Positions 11,357 through 21,588 of a DNA stretch of 64,000 nucleotides are shown here, in pieces. Position numbers and translations under genes: made by a program. The stretch is from Chitinophaga lutea (GTDB lineage Bacteria > Bacteroidota > Bacteroidia > Chitinophagales > Chitinophagaceae), in the NCBI RefSeq assembly GCF_003813775.1, contig NZ_RPDH01000002.1, positions 1,674,001-1,738,000 on the forward strand, read 5' to 3'. The notes beneath the pieces were generated by a model that made no database searches, was not told where the DNA came from, and was given only the letters and a program-made list of their open reading frames with translations. Position 1 is the stretch's first letter. Every line of letters begins with the position of its first letter.

Positions 11357-11387
11357 CTTGGCAGAAAAGCCAATTTAATTAGCTTTG
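11357..11387 (+). promoter_or_regulatory. Promoter for tex
   Basis: CTTG at 11357-11360 (one mismatch to TTTG), exactly 19 bases, then TAGCTTTG at 11380-11387, a perfect TAnnTTTG -7 box. Predicted start is about 26 bases before the tex ATG. It lies in the 167-bp divergent gap between mazG and tex. Confidence 0.65.
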
Positions 11388-11418
11388 CGGCCTTAGCAAA
11401 ATCACAAAAGAAACGCAT

Positions 11419-13665
<2,247 letters not shown>

Positions 13666-13770
13666 TGAAATTCAGGTAAACGATGCGAAGGATCATGCGG
13701 ATGAATGGAGACGTGAGCGCAGTCATGGAATGAAGGATGAGTTTAGTCAATCAGCACATCGTACTACTCG

Positions 13771-13812
13771 AAATACAAGGGCCTGCCGGTTGGCGGGCCC
13801 TTTTTTAATGCC
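13771..13812. repeat. Terminator-containing direct repeat, copy 1
   Basis: This 42-base segment matches 16853-16894 at 39 positions. The three differences lie at offsets 13, 21 and 26. Offsets 13 and 26 pair with each other in the hairpin (C-G here, G-U in copy 2) and offset 21 is in the loop, so both copies keep an intact stem. The two copies bracket an accessory block of about 3 kb. Confidence 0.85.
13777..13806 (+). terminator. Rho-independent terminator after tex
   Basis: An 11-bp stem with one G-U pair (13777-13787 with 13792-13802), a GGTT loop, and six T from 13801. It is 111 bases after the tex stop. The intervening bases contain nothing recognisable. Confidence 0.88.
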
Positions 13813-13866
13813 TCAAAGCGATACGGTATGGCGTTGATGTCTTTCGTGCCGCCGGGAAACCGTCTG

Positions 13867-14622
13867 TTACACCTTTTTGGCCCGGAGCATGTTGCGAATG
13901 ACGCTTACGGCCCGGTCCGCCCCGCTTGGTGGAAGTTTAGCCCGATGAGCGTCTGTCAGCAACTGCGGGTTAAGCGTTACACGGATACTTTCGCCGCTGG
14001 AAACCGACAGGCGGAACTCCTGGAAATGCACGAATTTTTGGCCGTCAGGTAAATGAAAATTGGAAGAAGCCTCCACCGTGGCCACAGAAACCACATCTTT
14101 GTAATGGTATTCGTTGGTGGCCTCATTAAGCGAAGTGCCCCTCAGGAAATTGTAATCACAGCGGTAAGAAGCCAAAATGTATTCGTCAAGGTGAAAGATG
14201 GTGATATGATATACGGAAAATCTAAGCATTTTGTCCTTCCCCTTCCGCATTCCCAGGTCCTTAAAATCGACGCCTCTCGTGGACCAGTAAACAGGCGAGA
14301 TGATAACCAGCGGATCGGGCATTTTTTCCGAAGGCGCTATACCAACCTTGTCGTAAGACTGCCGTACGAGCCGGTCAATGTCGTCTGCAAGCCATGCGTC
14401 AACAGATTCATCATCCGGGACGCTAAAATAACGATAGAGTTGGTAGCAGATAACCGCCAGGCTGCCGAGGGAAACTATTAGGCTAAGCTGACGTATCCCA
14501 TTGAACTGGCTACCGATCATGATTAAAAAAGTGAAAAATGAGATGGCAAAAATAATAAGCGGGTTCTTGAGCCGCAGATGGTAAAAGTAGTTTTCCAGTT
14601 GTTTTCTTCTGTTTTGTTGCAT
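13867..14622 (-). CDS. Two-TM membrane protein of unknown function (third gene of accessory operon)
   Basis: Not recognised as a characterised family. 251 residues from the ATG at 14622; a longer open frame extends upstream but would run into the preceding TPR gene, whereas 14622 sits 16 bases after that gene's stop. Two hydrophobic helices lie at about 23-40 and 45-62, separated by a short loop. They are followed by a roughly 185-residue soluble domain, probably cytoplasmic, with many aromatic and beta-prone segments (ISPVYWSTRGVDF, HLDEYILASYRCDYNF, FHLPDGQKFVHFQEFRLSV). It lies in a three-gene operon, read leftward, with the TPR and small proteins. A short 2-TM hairpin plus soluble domain suits a membrane-anchored effector or signal transducer, but that is inference only. 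Confidence 0.7.
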   Translation of the reverse strand: MQQNRRKQLENYFYHLRLKNPLIIFAISFFTFLIMIGSQFNGIRQLSLIVSLGSLAVICYQLYRYFSVPDDESVDAWLADDIDRLVRQSYDKVGIAPSEKMPDPLVIISPVYWSTRGVDFKDLGMRKGKDKMLRFSVYHITIFHLDEYILASYRCDYNFLRGTSLNEATNEYHYKDVVSVATVEASSNFHLPDGQKFVHFQEFRLSVSSGESIRVTLNPQLLTDAHRAKLPPSGADRAVSVIRNMLRAKKV

Positions 14623-14638
14623 GGGAATTAACGTTTGT

Positions 14639-15154
14639 TTATAAGCGTTGTCGGAGGAAATCAATGACGGGTGAGTCAGGGTTGTTGGTGTGCCGCAGCA
14701 TTTCTTCGCATTGAGCAATGTCCAGCGGCAATGAAGCTGCCCTGCGCAGCAGCTGTTCGACTTCATCAACATTCCCACCAAAGCCATTCATGATATAGAA
14801 ATCGTACTTCACGAGGGCAAGCAGGTAAAAATAATGAGCATGTCCGCTCTCCAGGCTGATAGCAGCCGACAGATCCCGACAGGCTTTGTCTGCGGTTGGC
14901 AGGATCGTTGCCTTTGGCCGCCTGCCCTCCAGAGCAGCTAATGCGCGGTAATAATATGCGTTAGGTATTTCCTCATCGGCCAGCAGCACTTTGTCGAGCA
15001 ATTGGAGTGCTTCGTTATAGTGCCCCGTATGCAGCAGCCGCACCGCCTTTCCCAGCATAGCGGCCACATTTTCCGTAGCATGCACCTGCAGCACGATGCT
15101 GCCGATGTTAATCTGGAAATCCACTTTCTGTTGCTGTTGATGGAAAGTGTTCAT
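14639..15154 (-). CDS. TPR-like protein with Gln-rich N-terminal leader (second gene of accessory operon)
   Basis: 171 residues. The first 25 (HQQQQKVDFQINIGSIVLQ) form a Gln-rich, beta-like leader that resembles the N-terminus of the upstream small protein. Residues about 30-150 are helical with TPR-like character: AVRLLHTGHYNEALQLLDKVL, then AYYYRALAALEG and HYFYLLALVKYDFYIMNG. No signal peptide or membrane segment, so cytoplasmic. Its ATG overlaps the stop of the small gene by the ATGA arrangement, implying translational coupling. The function is unknown; a scaffold joining the small protein to the membrane protein is a reasonable guess. The shared leader is an observation by eye. Confidence 0.75.
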   Translation of the reverse strand: MNTFHQQQQKVDFQINIGSIVLQVHATENVAAMLGKAVRLLHTGHYNEALQLLDKVLLADEEIPNAYYYRALAALEGRRPKATILPTADKACRDLSAAISLESGHAHYFYLLALVKYDFYIMNGFGGNVDEVEQLLRRAASLPLDIAQCEEMLRHTNNPDSPVIDFLRQRL

Positions 15155-15483
15155 ATGAACCAGTCGGCAATGGATTTGACAAGTGACTTAATAGTACTGG
15201 CAATGCTTTCCGCTGCGGTGACTCCTTTCAGCATTTCGCCGGCTTTGTTGAGATGTTCTATGATGGATTTTCTTTCACCATTAGCGGCGCTTTCCAGTTC
15301 CCGTTGCAAAGTTTCCGCCGTCGGCTGATCAAACATACCCTGAGAAGTGGCCTGCTCCACCATACGGGAGATCTCGGCAATACATTTATTAAGCTCCTGC
15401 TGTTGTAAAGTGTTCAGGTGGATATCGCCGCCTGCATTATATTGATGCTGGACATGCTGGCCTTGCTGGTTGAAGATCGTCAT
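15151..15483 (-). CDS. Small helical protein with Q-rich beta-like leader (first gene of accessory operon)
   Basis: 110 residues. It begins MTIFNQQGQHVQHQYNAGG followed by DIHL, then has a helical body (about 25-90) and a short hydrophobic C-terminus (IKSLVKSIADWFI). Leaders of the form QxGQxVxxQxNAxGDI are, to my knowledge, seen on small adaptor-like domains and on NTPases of bacterial conflict systems (TRADD-N or effector-associated types), but I cannot confirm membership. Cytoplasmic. First gene of the leftward operon. A short dyad AACTC-TTC-GAGTT at 15534-15546 lies about 50 bases upstream and could be an operator. The real gene call rests on coupling to the next gene and coherent composition. 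Confidence 0.7.
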   Translation of the reverse strand: MTIFNQQGQHVQHQYNAGGDIHLNTLQQQELNKCIAEISRMVEQATSQGMFDQPTAETLQRELESAANGERKSIIEHLNKAGEMLKGVTAAESIASTIKSLVKSIADWFI

Positions 15484-15747
15484 ATATATGGCGTTTTGAG
15501 GTGAATAAGGGTTAGGGTAACGTATGATTTGAAAACTCTTCGAGTTATTCTAAGATAACAAAAATATCGGAAAAGCCTGATGTCTGCAATTTTACGCAAA
15601 TATGTTGGTGCCCTCGCGGTTTCAGTGATTATGACCCTGCTCGACGAACTTTCATTTATCCGTACGATTTGATTGACGAATTTATCAATAATTTACATTT
15701 TTGTTAATTATTTTTCGTATTTTCGTTAAAAGAATAAACATAGATGA

Positions 15748-16251
15748 ATGACGGTAGAAAATCCATTGACAGGAGAGAAACTTGAGGTGATCATAGAGCC
15801 GGCGGCCAAGGAAGATTTTAAAGTTATCAGCAAGGATAAAATCCGGTTTAGTGCATTTGATTGGAATAAATATAAAGAAAAAGAGGTATATAAATTAAGA
15901 TTAAAGACAGATCAGACAATACAAGGCTTAATGTGTTTAAGAGATTTTCCACCAGAAATGGGGGTCAATGCCTTGGAAATTGAATTATTGGAAGTGAGCG
16001 CAGAAAACAGGCAAGCAGGAAAGAAGCTGAGTGGAGTTGCGGGGTGCATGATCGCGTTCGCTTGCCGGGAGTCATTTAAGCGGGGATACCAGGGGTGGGT
16101 ATTCCTGATCCCTAAAACCTATCTAATAGAGCATTATTCCAGCGCTTATGGATTTATTCATTTCCCTTTAATTACACCTGATCGGCCGGAAGGAATAATG
16201 GAACTGGATACTATCGGTGCTCACCTGCTGATAAAGAAATATCTGGCTTAA
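15748..16251 (+). CDS. GNAT-like acetyltransferase, possible toxin of a TA-like pair
   Basis: 167 residues, AT-rich relative to the surrounding genes. The central part reads as a GNAT fold: a beta strand NALEIELLEVSAENR, then the pyrophosphate-binding turn and helix (AGKKLSGVAGCMIAFACRESF), then YQGWVFLIPKTYLIEHYSSAYGF, matching the late GNAT strands and the Tyr-containing helix before the C-terminal strand. The N-terminal 30 residues are poorly conserved in appearance. The neighbouring downstream gene, 41 bases away on the same strand, encodes an HTH protein. Together they resemble GNAT-toxin/HTH-antitoxin modules. The start at 15748 follows an AT-rich 264-bp divergent gap with a possible TATTTTCG -7 box at 15718-15725. 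Toxicity is not shown by sequence. Confidence 0.65.
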   Translation: MTVENPLTGEKLEVIIEPAAKEDFKVISKDKIRFSAFDWNKYKEKEVYKLRLKTDQTIQGLMCLRDFPPEMGVNALEIELLEVSAENRQAGKKLSGVAGCMIAFACRESFKRGYQGWVFLIPKTYLIEHYSSAYGFIHFPLITPDRPEGIMELDTIGAHLLIKKYLA

Positions 16252-16292
16252 TCCATGATATAAAGATTGTTTCACGCGCTCTGCAAGCGCAC

Positions 16293-16838
16293 ATGAAAAC
16301 CGTGCATAGTATGAAATCGTTAAAAAATATAGAAAAAGAGCTTACTCCCAAAGAAATCGCTGAATCGTTGATTTTTCCTGATACCAGGTCTCCAAAACAA
16401 AGAGAGGCCTTATTGGAAGCATATAGCGAACATAGGAAAAAGGGTTCCGCCAAACAATCGGAGAAAGCTAAACTGATTGCATTGCTACTGCAATTGAAAT
16501 TCTTGATTGAGGATTATATTGCTTCAGATAAGTTTAATAAAGAACTCTACTTCGGCTATTTTCTGAAAGAATATATACAACGGCTGGAAAAGAAAAATAA
16601 AGAATTCGCACAAGAAATAGATGTTGATCCGGCGGAGCTAAGTCAAATAATTAATCGGCATCGGAAGCCGACGGAAAAACTAATTTTCAGATTGGAAATC
16701 CATTCTAACAGAAATTTTCCGGCCCTTCTGTGGTTTAAAATACTGGAAAAAGAAAGAGCATATGAATTACAGCATAATAGGAATATTATAGAAGACGAGA
16801 AAAGACATGTAAAGCAAAGGCTAGAGTTTTCTTTTTAG
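16293..16838 (+). CDS. HTH (XRE/HigA-like) protein, possible antitoxin
   Basis: 181 residues, Lys/Glu-rich and AT-rich. The middle contains a helix-turn-helix of the XRE/Cro type: EYIQRLEKKNKEFAQEIDV, then DPAELSQIINRHRKPTEKLI, where the second helix (AELSQIINRH) would read DNA, followed by FRLEIHSNRNFPALLWFKIL, the segment that follows the HTH in HigA-type antitoxins. The N-terminal 90 residues are helical and could bind the GNAT partner. A second in-frame ATG at 16311 is an equally good start. The gene is the second of a two-gene unit ending at the hairpin 16859-16888. Autoregulation would be expected if this is a TA antitoxin. Confidence 0.7.
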   Translation: MKTVHSMKSLKNIEKELTPKEIAESLIFPDTRSPKQREALLEAYSEHRKKGSAKQSEKAKLIALLLQLKFLIEDYIASDKFNKELYFGYFLKEYIQRLEKKNKEFAQEIDVDPAELSQIINRHRKPTEKLIFRLEIHSNRNFPALLWFKILEKERAYELQHNRNIIEDEKRHVKQRLEFSF

Positions 16839-16852
16839 TAAGTAGTTATTTA

Positions 16853-16894
16853 AAATACAAGGGCGTGCCGGTGGGCGTGCCCTTTTTTAATGCC
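16853..16894. repeat. Terminator-containing direct repeat, copy 2
   Basis: 39 of 42 positions match 13771-13812 (differences at 16865, 16873 and 16878). With copy 1 it brackets the accessory block. Confidence 0.85.
16859..16888 (+). terminator. Rho-independent terminator after the GNAT/HTH pair
   Basis: 11-bp stem including two G-U pairs (16859-16869 with 16874-16884), GGTG loop, then T to 16888. It is the diverged twin of the terminator behind tex. Confidence 0.82.
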
Positions 16895-16959
16895 GTTATC
16901 CGGTGCGCATACAGGCCGGGTATACGAGGCAGGCGGCAAAAAATACCTAGTTGTTGGTA

Positions 16960-16990
16960 TTTGCCGTGGCTGCGGGCGCTGGTACTTTTA
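16960..16990 (+). promoter_or_regulatory. Promoter for the coiled-coil/TPR gene pair
   Basis: TTTG at 16960-16963, exactly 19 bases, then TACTTTTA at 16983-16990 (one mismatch to TAnnTTTG). Predicted start near 16996, which supports the ATG at 17012 and excludes a longer open frame beginning at 16865 inside the terminator. Confidence 0.65.
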
Positions 16991-17011
16991 GCCCTCCGTA
17001 AAGCACCTGTC

Positions 17012-18574
17012 ATGACCTATCGCCTGCTGACCAGCGCCCTTGCCTTTCTGCTGGTTCTCCTCTATACCACCGCCGCCGCGCAAACGGCCGGCACATCCAT
17101 ACTCGTCAGTATTGAATCCAAAGCCAGCCAGATTGCCGCCAACGATGAAAAGGTGGCCGAACTGAACCGTAAACGGATGGATTCTTACGCCGCGGAAACC
17201 GAAAAGCTGCAACAGCTCAAACAACAGCTGAAGGATTTGCAGGCGGAAAAAGTCAGGGCGCTGTACGAGCTGGAAAACGGTTTCTACTGCAGCCAGTGCA
17301 ATACGCCGAAATCACAGTTCGAAGCCCGCGGCGAAAGTTTTACCGCCCACCTCCGTTCGGTGAACGGCCGCGCCGTACCGGCAAAGCCGGAAGTCGTAAA
17401 AGCGAAAATGGACGAATACGACCGGCGCATCAGCGACCTCGAAGCAGCCATCAAAAAATTCGAAACGGAAGAGAACGAATTTACCCGCAAGCGCGCGGAC
17501 CTCGACCGGCAGATCAACGACCTGAAAGCCGCCAGTGAAAAACTGTGCGAGGAAATCGTTTCCCTCAGCAAATCGTACAAAGAAAAAGTACTGGAGGAAG
17601 CCAAATCCATGCACCTGTTCTGGGCCGGCGACCTGATGCGCACCGCCGCGGAAAAACACTTCGTGGAAGACCGCATCAACATCCTGCAGGTAAAACTGAA
17701 CGACCTCGCCGCCGAAGAGTCCAAAGCCGTTTCGGAGCTGAAAGACAAAGTCGCCAGAAAGGTGGAAGAAGAAAAGAATAACCTGCGCAATAAAGTGGCC
17801 GCCAACAACCAGCGGTTGCCCGAGCTGGACAGAACGTACCGCGACCGCGCCGCCCGCCTGAACACGGAGCTGACGCAATGGAACACCCGCCTGCAGGCTG
17901 TGAATACGGAACTCGCCGCCAACAAATTCACCGCCGACGATTTGCCGAAGCTGCAGGCGGAAAAAAGCGACCTGGAAACGAAAATCTCCGCGGGCCGCGA
18001 GCAGCTCGCGGCATATGAAGCAGCATACAATAAAGAGCACCAGGCCATCCTCGACGAGAACAAATCGATGAACGACAGGATATGGGACCTGACGGTGAAC
18101 CTGTCCAAAGCACAGGACGCCGCCCTGGAAGGTTTGCGGAACGCCTTCGCCGCCAAACGCAAGATCCTGCAGGACGGCATCGCCGGGCGCAGTGCTTATT
18201 TACAGTCGCTCGGCAGCACCCTGCTCAGTAAAAAGGAAGCCAGCCGGCAGAAGCACCTGCAATATGCGTCCAAAGTTGATGCGGAGCGCATCCGGTTGCT
18301 GCGCGCATGCCAGAAAGGCGGCTGCTCCTGCTACGGAACAGACACGCACGGCGAGGTGAACGCCAACTGGAACCGCACCATGGGCTGCATCGGCGAAATG
18401 GAAGGCGCCCATTTCAGCGGCGATCCCGTGTACGGCTGCATCGAAGAAGGCGCGCTATACAAACAGCATTACAACTCCCTGCTGGGCGGCCTTTCAGACT
18501 CCGATCTCGAAGCCCTGCAACGCACCAATTCCAAAGTGCGCTACGACCTGATCCTGAAAAAAGTAACCAATTAA
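17012..18574 (+). CDS. Secreted coiled-coil protein with Cys-rich C-terminus, function unknown
   Basis: 520 residues from the ATG at 17012. Residues 1-22 (RLLTSALAFLLVLLYTTAAAQ) are a Sec signal peptide. From about 25 to 400 the protein is almost entirely charged heptad-like helix, a long coiled coil, interrupted near 85-92 by a CSQC pair (ENGFYCSQCNTPKS) and a short loop. The last 100 residues contain five more cysteines (CQKGGCSCYG, TMGCIGEMEGAHF, VYGCIEEG), suggesting a disulfide-stabilised cap. It is followed 12 bases later by a TPR envelope protein, probably co-transcribed. I do not recognise a family. An extended periplasmic or outer-membrane-associated spacer is likely. Confidence 0.8.
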   Translation: MTYRLLTSALAFLLVLLYTTAAAQTAGTSILVSIESKASQIAANDEKVAELNRKRMDSYAAETEKLQQLKQQLKDLQAEKVRALYELENGFYCSQCNTPKSQFEARGESFTAHLRSVNGRAVPAKPEVVKAKMDEYDRRISDLEAAIKKFETEENEFTRKRADLDRQINDLKAASEKLCEEIVSLSKSYKEKVLEEAKSMHLFWAGDLMRTAAEKHFVEDRINILQVKLNDLAAEESKAVSELKDKVARKVEEEKNNLRNKVAANNQRLPELDRTYRDRAARLNTELTQWNTRLQAVNTELAANKFTADDLPKLQAEKSDLETKISAGREQLAAYEAAYNKEHQAILDENKSMNDRIWDLTVNLSKAQDAALEGLRNAFAAKRKILQDGIAGRSAYLQSLGSTLLSKKEASRQKHLQYASKVDAERIRLLRACQKGGCSCYGTDTHGEVNANWNRTMGCIGEMEGAHFSGDPVYGCIEEGALYKQHYNSLLGGLSDSDLEALQRTNSKVRYDLILKKVTN

Positions 18575-18586
18575 CGCCCTGTACAT

Positions 18587-20221
18587 ATGAAACCACTGTT
18601 CATTTCGCTGTTGCTGCTTTCCTGCAGCTTTGCTTACGGCCAGTCGAAAACTTTCCTGCAGCTGGAAAAGAAGATCAAGGAACACATTGCCGGCGGTCAA
18701 TGGGACGAAGTGCTGGTAGCCGCGCCCGACCTGCTGATCGAAGACCCTGCGAAGGGCGACGGGTATTATTACACCGCCCTCGCCTTCCTGAAACTGAACC
18801 AGCCCGAAAAAGCCACCGAATACCTGGCCAAGGCCGAGTCGCTGGCCGACGACCGGCTCAAAAAGGAAACCGCCGCGCTGAGAACGGAAATCGACCGGCA
18901 CAAGCAGGCCCATGCCGTGATGGAAAACGCGCAGAAGGAAGAACAAAGCGGCAGTAAAAAAGCCGCGGACGAATGGCAGAAACTCTGGGAAATAGACAAG
19001 ACCCAGACAGCCTATGCCCTGAATGCCGTGGAGCTGTACGTGGAACAGAAAAACTATCCGCAGGCGCTGGAGATCCTCAACGATCCGGCACTGGCGAATG
19101 ACGAAGGCGCGAAAACCCTCCGCTCCCGTATCAACCAGACGCCCGAAATGTACAAGATCAACGGCTATAACGATGCCATGGCGCTCGGGAAAAATAACAT
19201 CAGCAAAGGCAACTACAAAACCGCCATCACGAACTTCGACGCGGCGCTGAAATTCAGTGCCGGCGATGCCGACGCCATACAGCAGAAAAAGACCGCGCAG
19301 GACGAACTGGCCTGGCAGGCGGCCCGCAACGAAAACACCATCGAATCGATTGAAGCGTACATCAAAGGCAATACCATCGGCCGGCACAAGGAACAGGGGA
19401 AAAAGATCGTGAAGGATGCCCTGATCCGTTTCGGACAACAATACGCGGACAAGAACGATATTCCGCAGATGGAATACTTCCTGTTCAAGTACCTCAAAGA
19501 TTATCCCGGCGATGCCGATGCCCCGACAGTGAAAGCCGCCCTGTGCGCCGCCTACCTCAAAGCCGCCGACATCGAAAAACAGAAGAAATACGCCTCCTCG
19601 CAGGAGCAGGCGCTGACTTATTACAACAACATCAACCAGTACTGCCCCGGCACCTATTCGCTTAACGACGCCATCCGCACCGCCAAACGGAAAAAACTCC
19701 GGTACGGCCGGCCGGACCGTTTTTTCCTGTCGTACGTATACGACAGCCTGGCCCCTATCGGTCTTTCCCTCGGCACGCTGAACAATCGCGCCGTGGGCAT
19801 GTACCTCACCTTCAGGATGAGCGAATCCTTCCTCACCAAATCCGCCTACTTCACCGTGAACAACCAGGGTGAGCTGGAAGGGAACGTATACAAGGATATC
19901 CGCCCCACCGGCGAAACCCTTAAGGGAAATGCAGACCTCATGCTCGGCCTCACCAAAAAGCTCACCTACCCGCTGTGGGTGTACGGCGGAGGCGGCGCAA
20001 CGCTGCACCGGCATTGGGAGGAGATGTCCTCCTACCACGACAACGGCGCCCTCTATGAAACCGAATGGGTGAAGAACACGGACGAGCAATACATCAAACC
20101 CGTGGTGGAAGCCGGCCTCATCATAGACCTCAGCGGCTTCAACATCCGTGCGGGCGGCAAGATGATCGATTTCAAGGATATCTACTATTCGCTGGGGGTG
20201 GGATTTTCGTTTAAGCGATAG
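18587..20221 (+). CDS. TPR-repeat envelope protein with C-terminal beta-strand domain
   Basis: 544 residues. Residues 1-19 (MKPLFISLLLLSCSFAYGQ) are a signal peptide. Residues about 20-350 are helical repeats of TPR type (YYYTALAFLKLNQPEKATEYL, NAVELYVEQKNYPQALEIL, NYKTAITNFDAALKFSAGD). From about 365 the pattern becomes alternating aromatic/hydrophobic strands ending GVGFSFKR, resembling an outer-membrane beta-barrel or PorP-like C-terminus. It probably sits at the outer membrane with the coiled-coil protein encoded just upstream. No known family is assigned. Convergent with the peroxidase gene; the 150-bp gap shows no clear terminator. Confidence 0.8.
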   Translation: MKPLFISLLLLSCSFAYGQSKTFLQLEKKIKEHIAGGQWDEVLVAAPDLLIEDPAKGDGYYYTALAFLKLNQPEKATEYLAKAESLADDRLKKETAALRTEIDRHKQAHAVMENAQKEEQSGSKKAADEWQKLWEIDKTQTAYALNAVELYVEQKNYPQALEILNDPALANDEGAKTLRSRINQTPEMYKINGYNDAMALGKNNISKGNYKTAITNFDAALKFSAGDADAIQQKKTAQDELAWQAARNENTIESIEAYIKGNTIGRHKEQGKKIVKDALIRFGQQYADKNDIPQMEYFLFKYLKDYPGDADAPTVKAALCAAYLKAADIEKQKKYASSQEQALTYYNNINQYCPGTYSLNDAIRTAKRKKLRYGRPDRFFLSYVYDSLAPIGLSLGTLNNRAVGMYLTFRMSESFLTKSAYFTVNNQGELEGNVYKDIRPTGETLKGNADLMLGLTKKLTYPLWVYGGGGATLHRHWEEMSSYHDNGALYETEWVKNTDEQYIKPVVEAGLIIDLSGFNIRAGGKMIDFKDIYYSLGVGFSFKR

Positions 20222-20373
20222 CAGCGTTTCTTGAGGCGGAAAAGTTTAAGTAACTGACATGCCGGTTCCGCGCACACGTATGAACAGGACACCGGCAGCG
20301 CTGAAATGATGTGGCGGGATGAGGTGCCGACTTCATGAAATGCCAGCCCGGTATTAGTCCTGGGGAATTCCAC

Positions 20374-21588
20374 TTACCTGATATTCCCGCCTACGGGCAA
20401 GCCGCTCGGCACGGAAGCGGGCATCCTTTTGTCGTAGTTGGCATCGTTGAGCGTGTTCAGGAATTCCACAATTGTATTGACGTCATTAAACTCCACCCGT
20501 ACCGCAGCGGCCAGGGGATCGAGCTGCGCGCATTCGACGTGCGGGTTGCGCAGTGGTTTGCCATGCAGGTCTTCGTAAAAAAGGAGCACTTCGTTGAGGG
20601 TTTGCAATTTACCACTGTGCATGTACGGCCTGGTGAACCGCAGGTTCCGAAGCGTCGGCGTGCGGAAGCCGTAACTGCGCTGAATGCCGGAATCGGATAC
20701 CGGCAACTTTTCATTGTCGGGCGCTCCCAGTACATGCGATTGAAAATCAGACAGCATGGGCCCGCTGTGGCAACGTGCGCAGCCGGATTTAATAAACAGC
20801 CGCATGCCTTCCTGTTCCCTTGCCGAAAGGGCGGAGCGGTCGCCGCGCATAAACTGGTCGAACCGCGAGTTCACGGCCGTCAGCGAACGCTGGAACGCGC
20901 CGAGCGCTTTGGTGATATCGGTGAGCGTGACCGCATTGCTTTCCGGGAACGCTGTTTTGAAAAGCCGCCGGTATTGGGCAATGCCGTTCACACGTTTCAC
21001 CACTTCTTCCGTAATACGCTCTTCACTGAAACCATGCCCGCGCATTTCTTCGAAAGTTTTTATCGGCATGGCAGCCTGCTCTTCAAGGCCCTTGGCGCGA
21101 AGGTCCCAGAACATGGGCGCCTCTTCGGGCGTATATTGCCCGTCTGAACGAATGCCGTTGAATGCCGTATTGAGAAGCGATTGGGAATTGCGTTTGGTGA
21201 AAGGGATATTGTTGCCCTCGTTGAAACGCCGCATTTCCCCCAGGCCTTTCCCGTTTACGCCGATGGACAGGTCGATGCTTTCCGCATAACCGAAATCCGG
21301 ATGATGACAGGTGGCGCAGGCTACATCTTTTCCGCCGGACAATACCGGGTCGTAAAACAGCAATCGCCCCAGCTCCACTTTTTCGGGCGTGGACGGATTA
21401 TCGGCGGGAGAACGGTAAGTAAGCGGCAATGCGTCTATCGACCCCAGGCCGGGCAGTTCTTTTTTTGCGGCGCCGGCAGTTTGGCCGGCCGGTTTGTCGG
21501 GCGAGTGGCAGGCATGCACAGTTACAATGCCGGCCAACAGGAATAGTATGACATGAGTAACACCCGGGCGCATAGGTTTGCTTATCAT
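20374..21588 (-). CDS. Di-haem cytochrome c peroxidase/MauG family lipoprotein
   Basis: 404 residues. Two CxxCH haem-c motifs are present: VACATCHHPDFGY near 90-95 and CARCHSGPM near 270. This two-haem layout with SIGVNGKG and TPTLRNLRFTRPYMHSG is typical of bacterial cytochrome c peroxidases and MauG relatives, which reduce hydrogen peroxide or oxidise protein partners in the periplasm. The N-terminus FLLAGIVTVHAC looks like a lipobox, so it is probably lipid-anchored. A second ATG at 21573 (MRPGV) is an equally plausible start. It stands alone, and the regulator gene upstream is divergent. Confidence 0.88.
   Translation of the reverse strand: MISKPMRPGVTHVILFLLAGIVTVHACHSPDKPAGQTAGAAKKELPGLGSIDALPLTYRSPADNPSTPEKVELGRLLFYDPVLSGGKDVACATCHHPDFGYAESIDLSIGVNGKGLGEMRRFNEGNNIPFTKRNSQSLLNTAFNGIRSDGQYTPEEAPMFWDLRAKGLEEQAAMPIKTFEEMRGHGFSEERITEEVVKRVNGIAQYRRLFKTAFPESNAVTLTDITKALGAFQRSLTAVNSRFDQFMRGDRSALSAREQEGMRLFIKSGCARCHSGPMLSDFQSHVLGAPDNEKLPVSDSGIQRSYGFRTPTLRNLRFTRPYMHSGKLQTLNEVLLFYEDLHGKPLRNPHVECAQLDPLAAAVRVEFNDVNTIVEFLNTLNDANYDKRMPASVPSGLPVGGNIR

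Noticed and set aside
16865..17011. Longer start for the coiled-coil protein
   Set aside because: It would place the start inside the terminator and before the promoter at 16960-16990; the signal peptide begins at 17012.
18494..20089. 531-codon reverse open frame across the TPR protein gene
   Set aside because: Shadow; its composition lacks any domain, and the forward frame has a signal peptide and TPRs.
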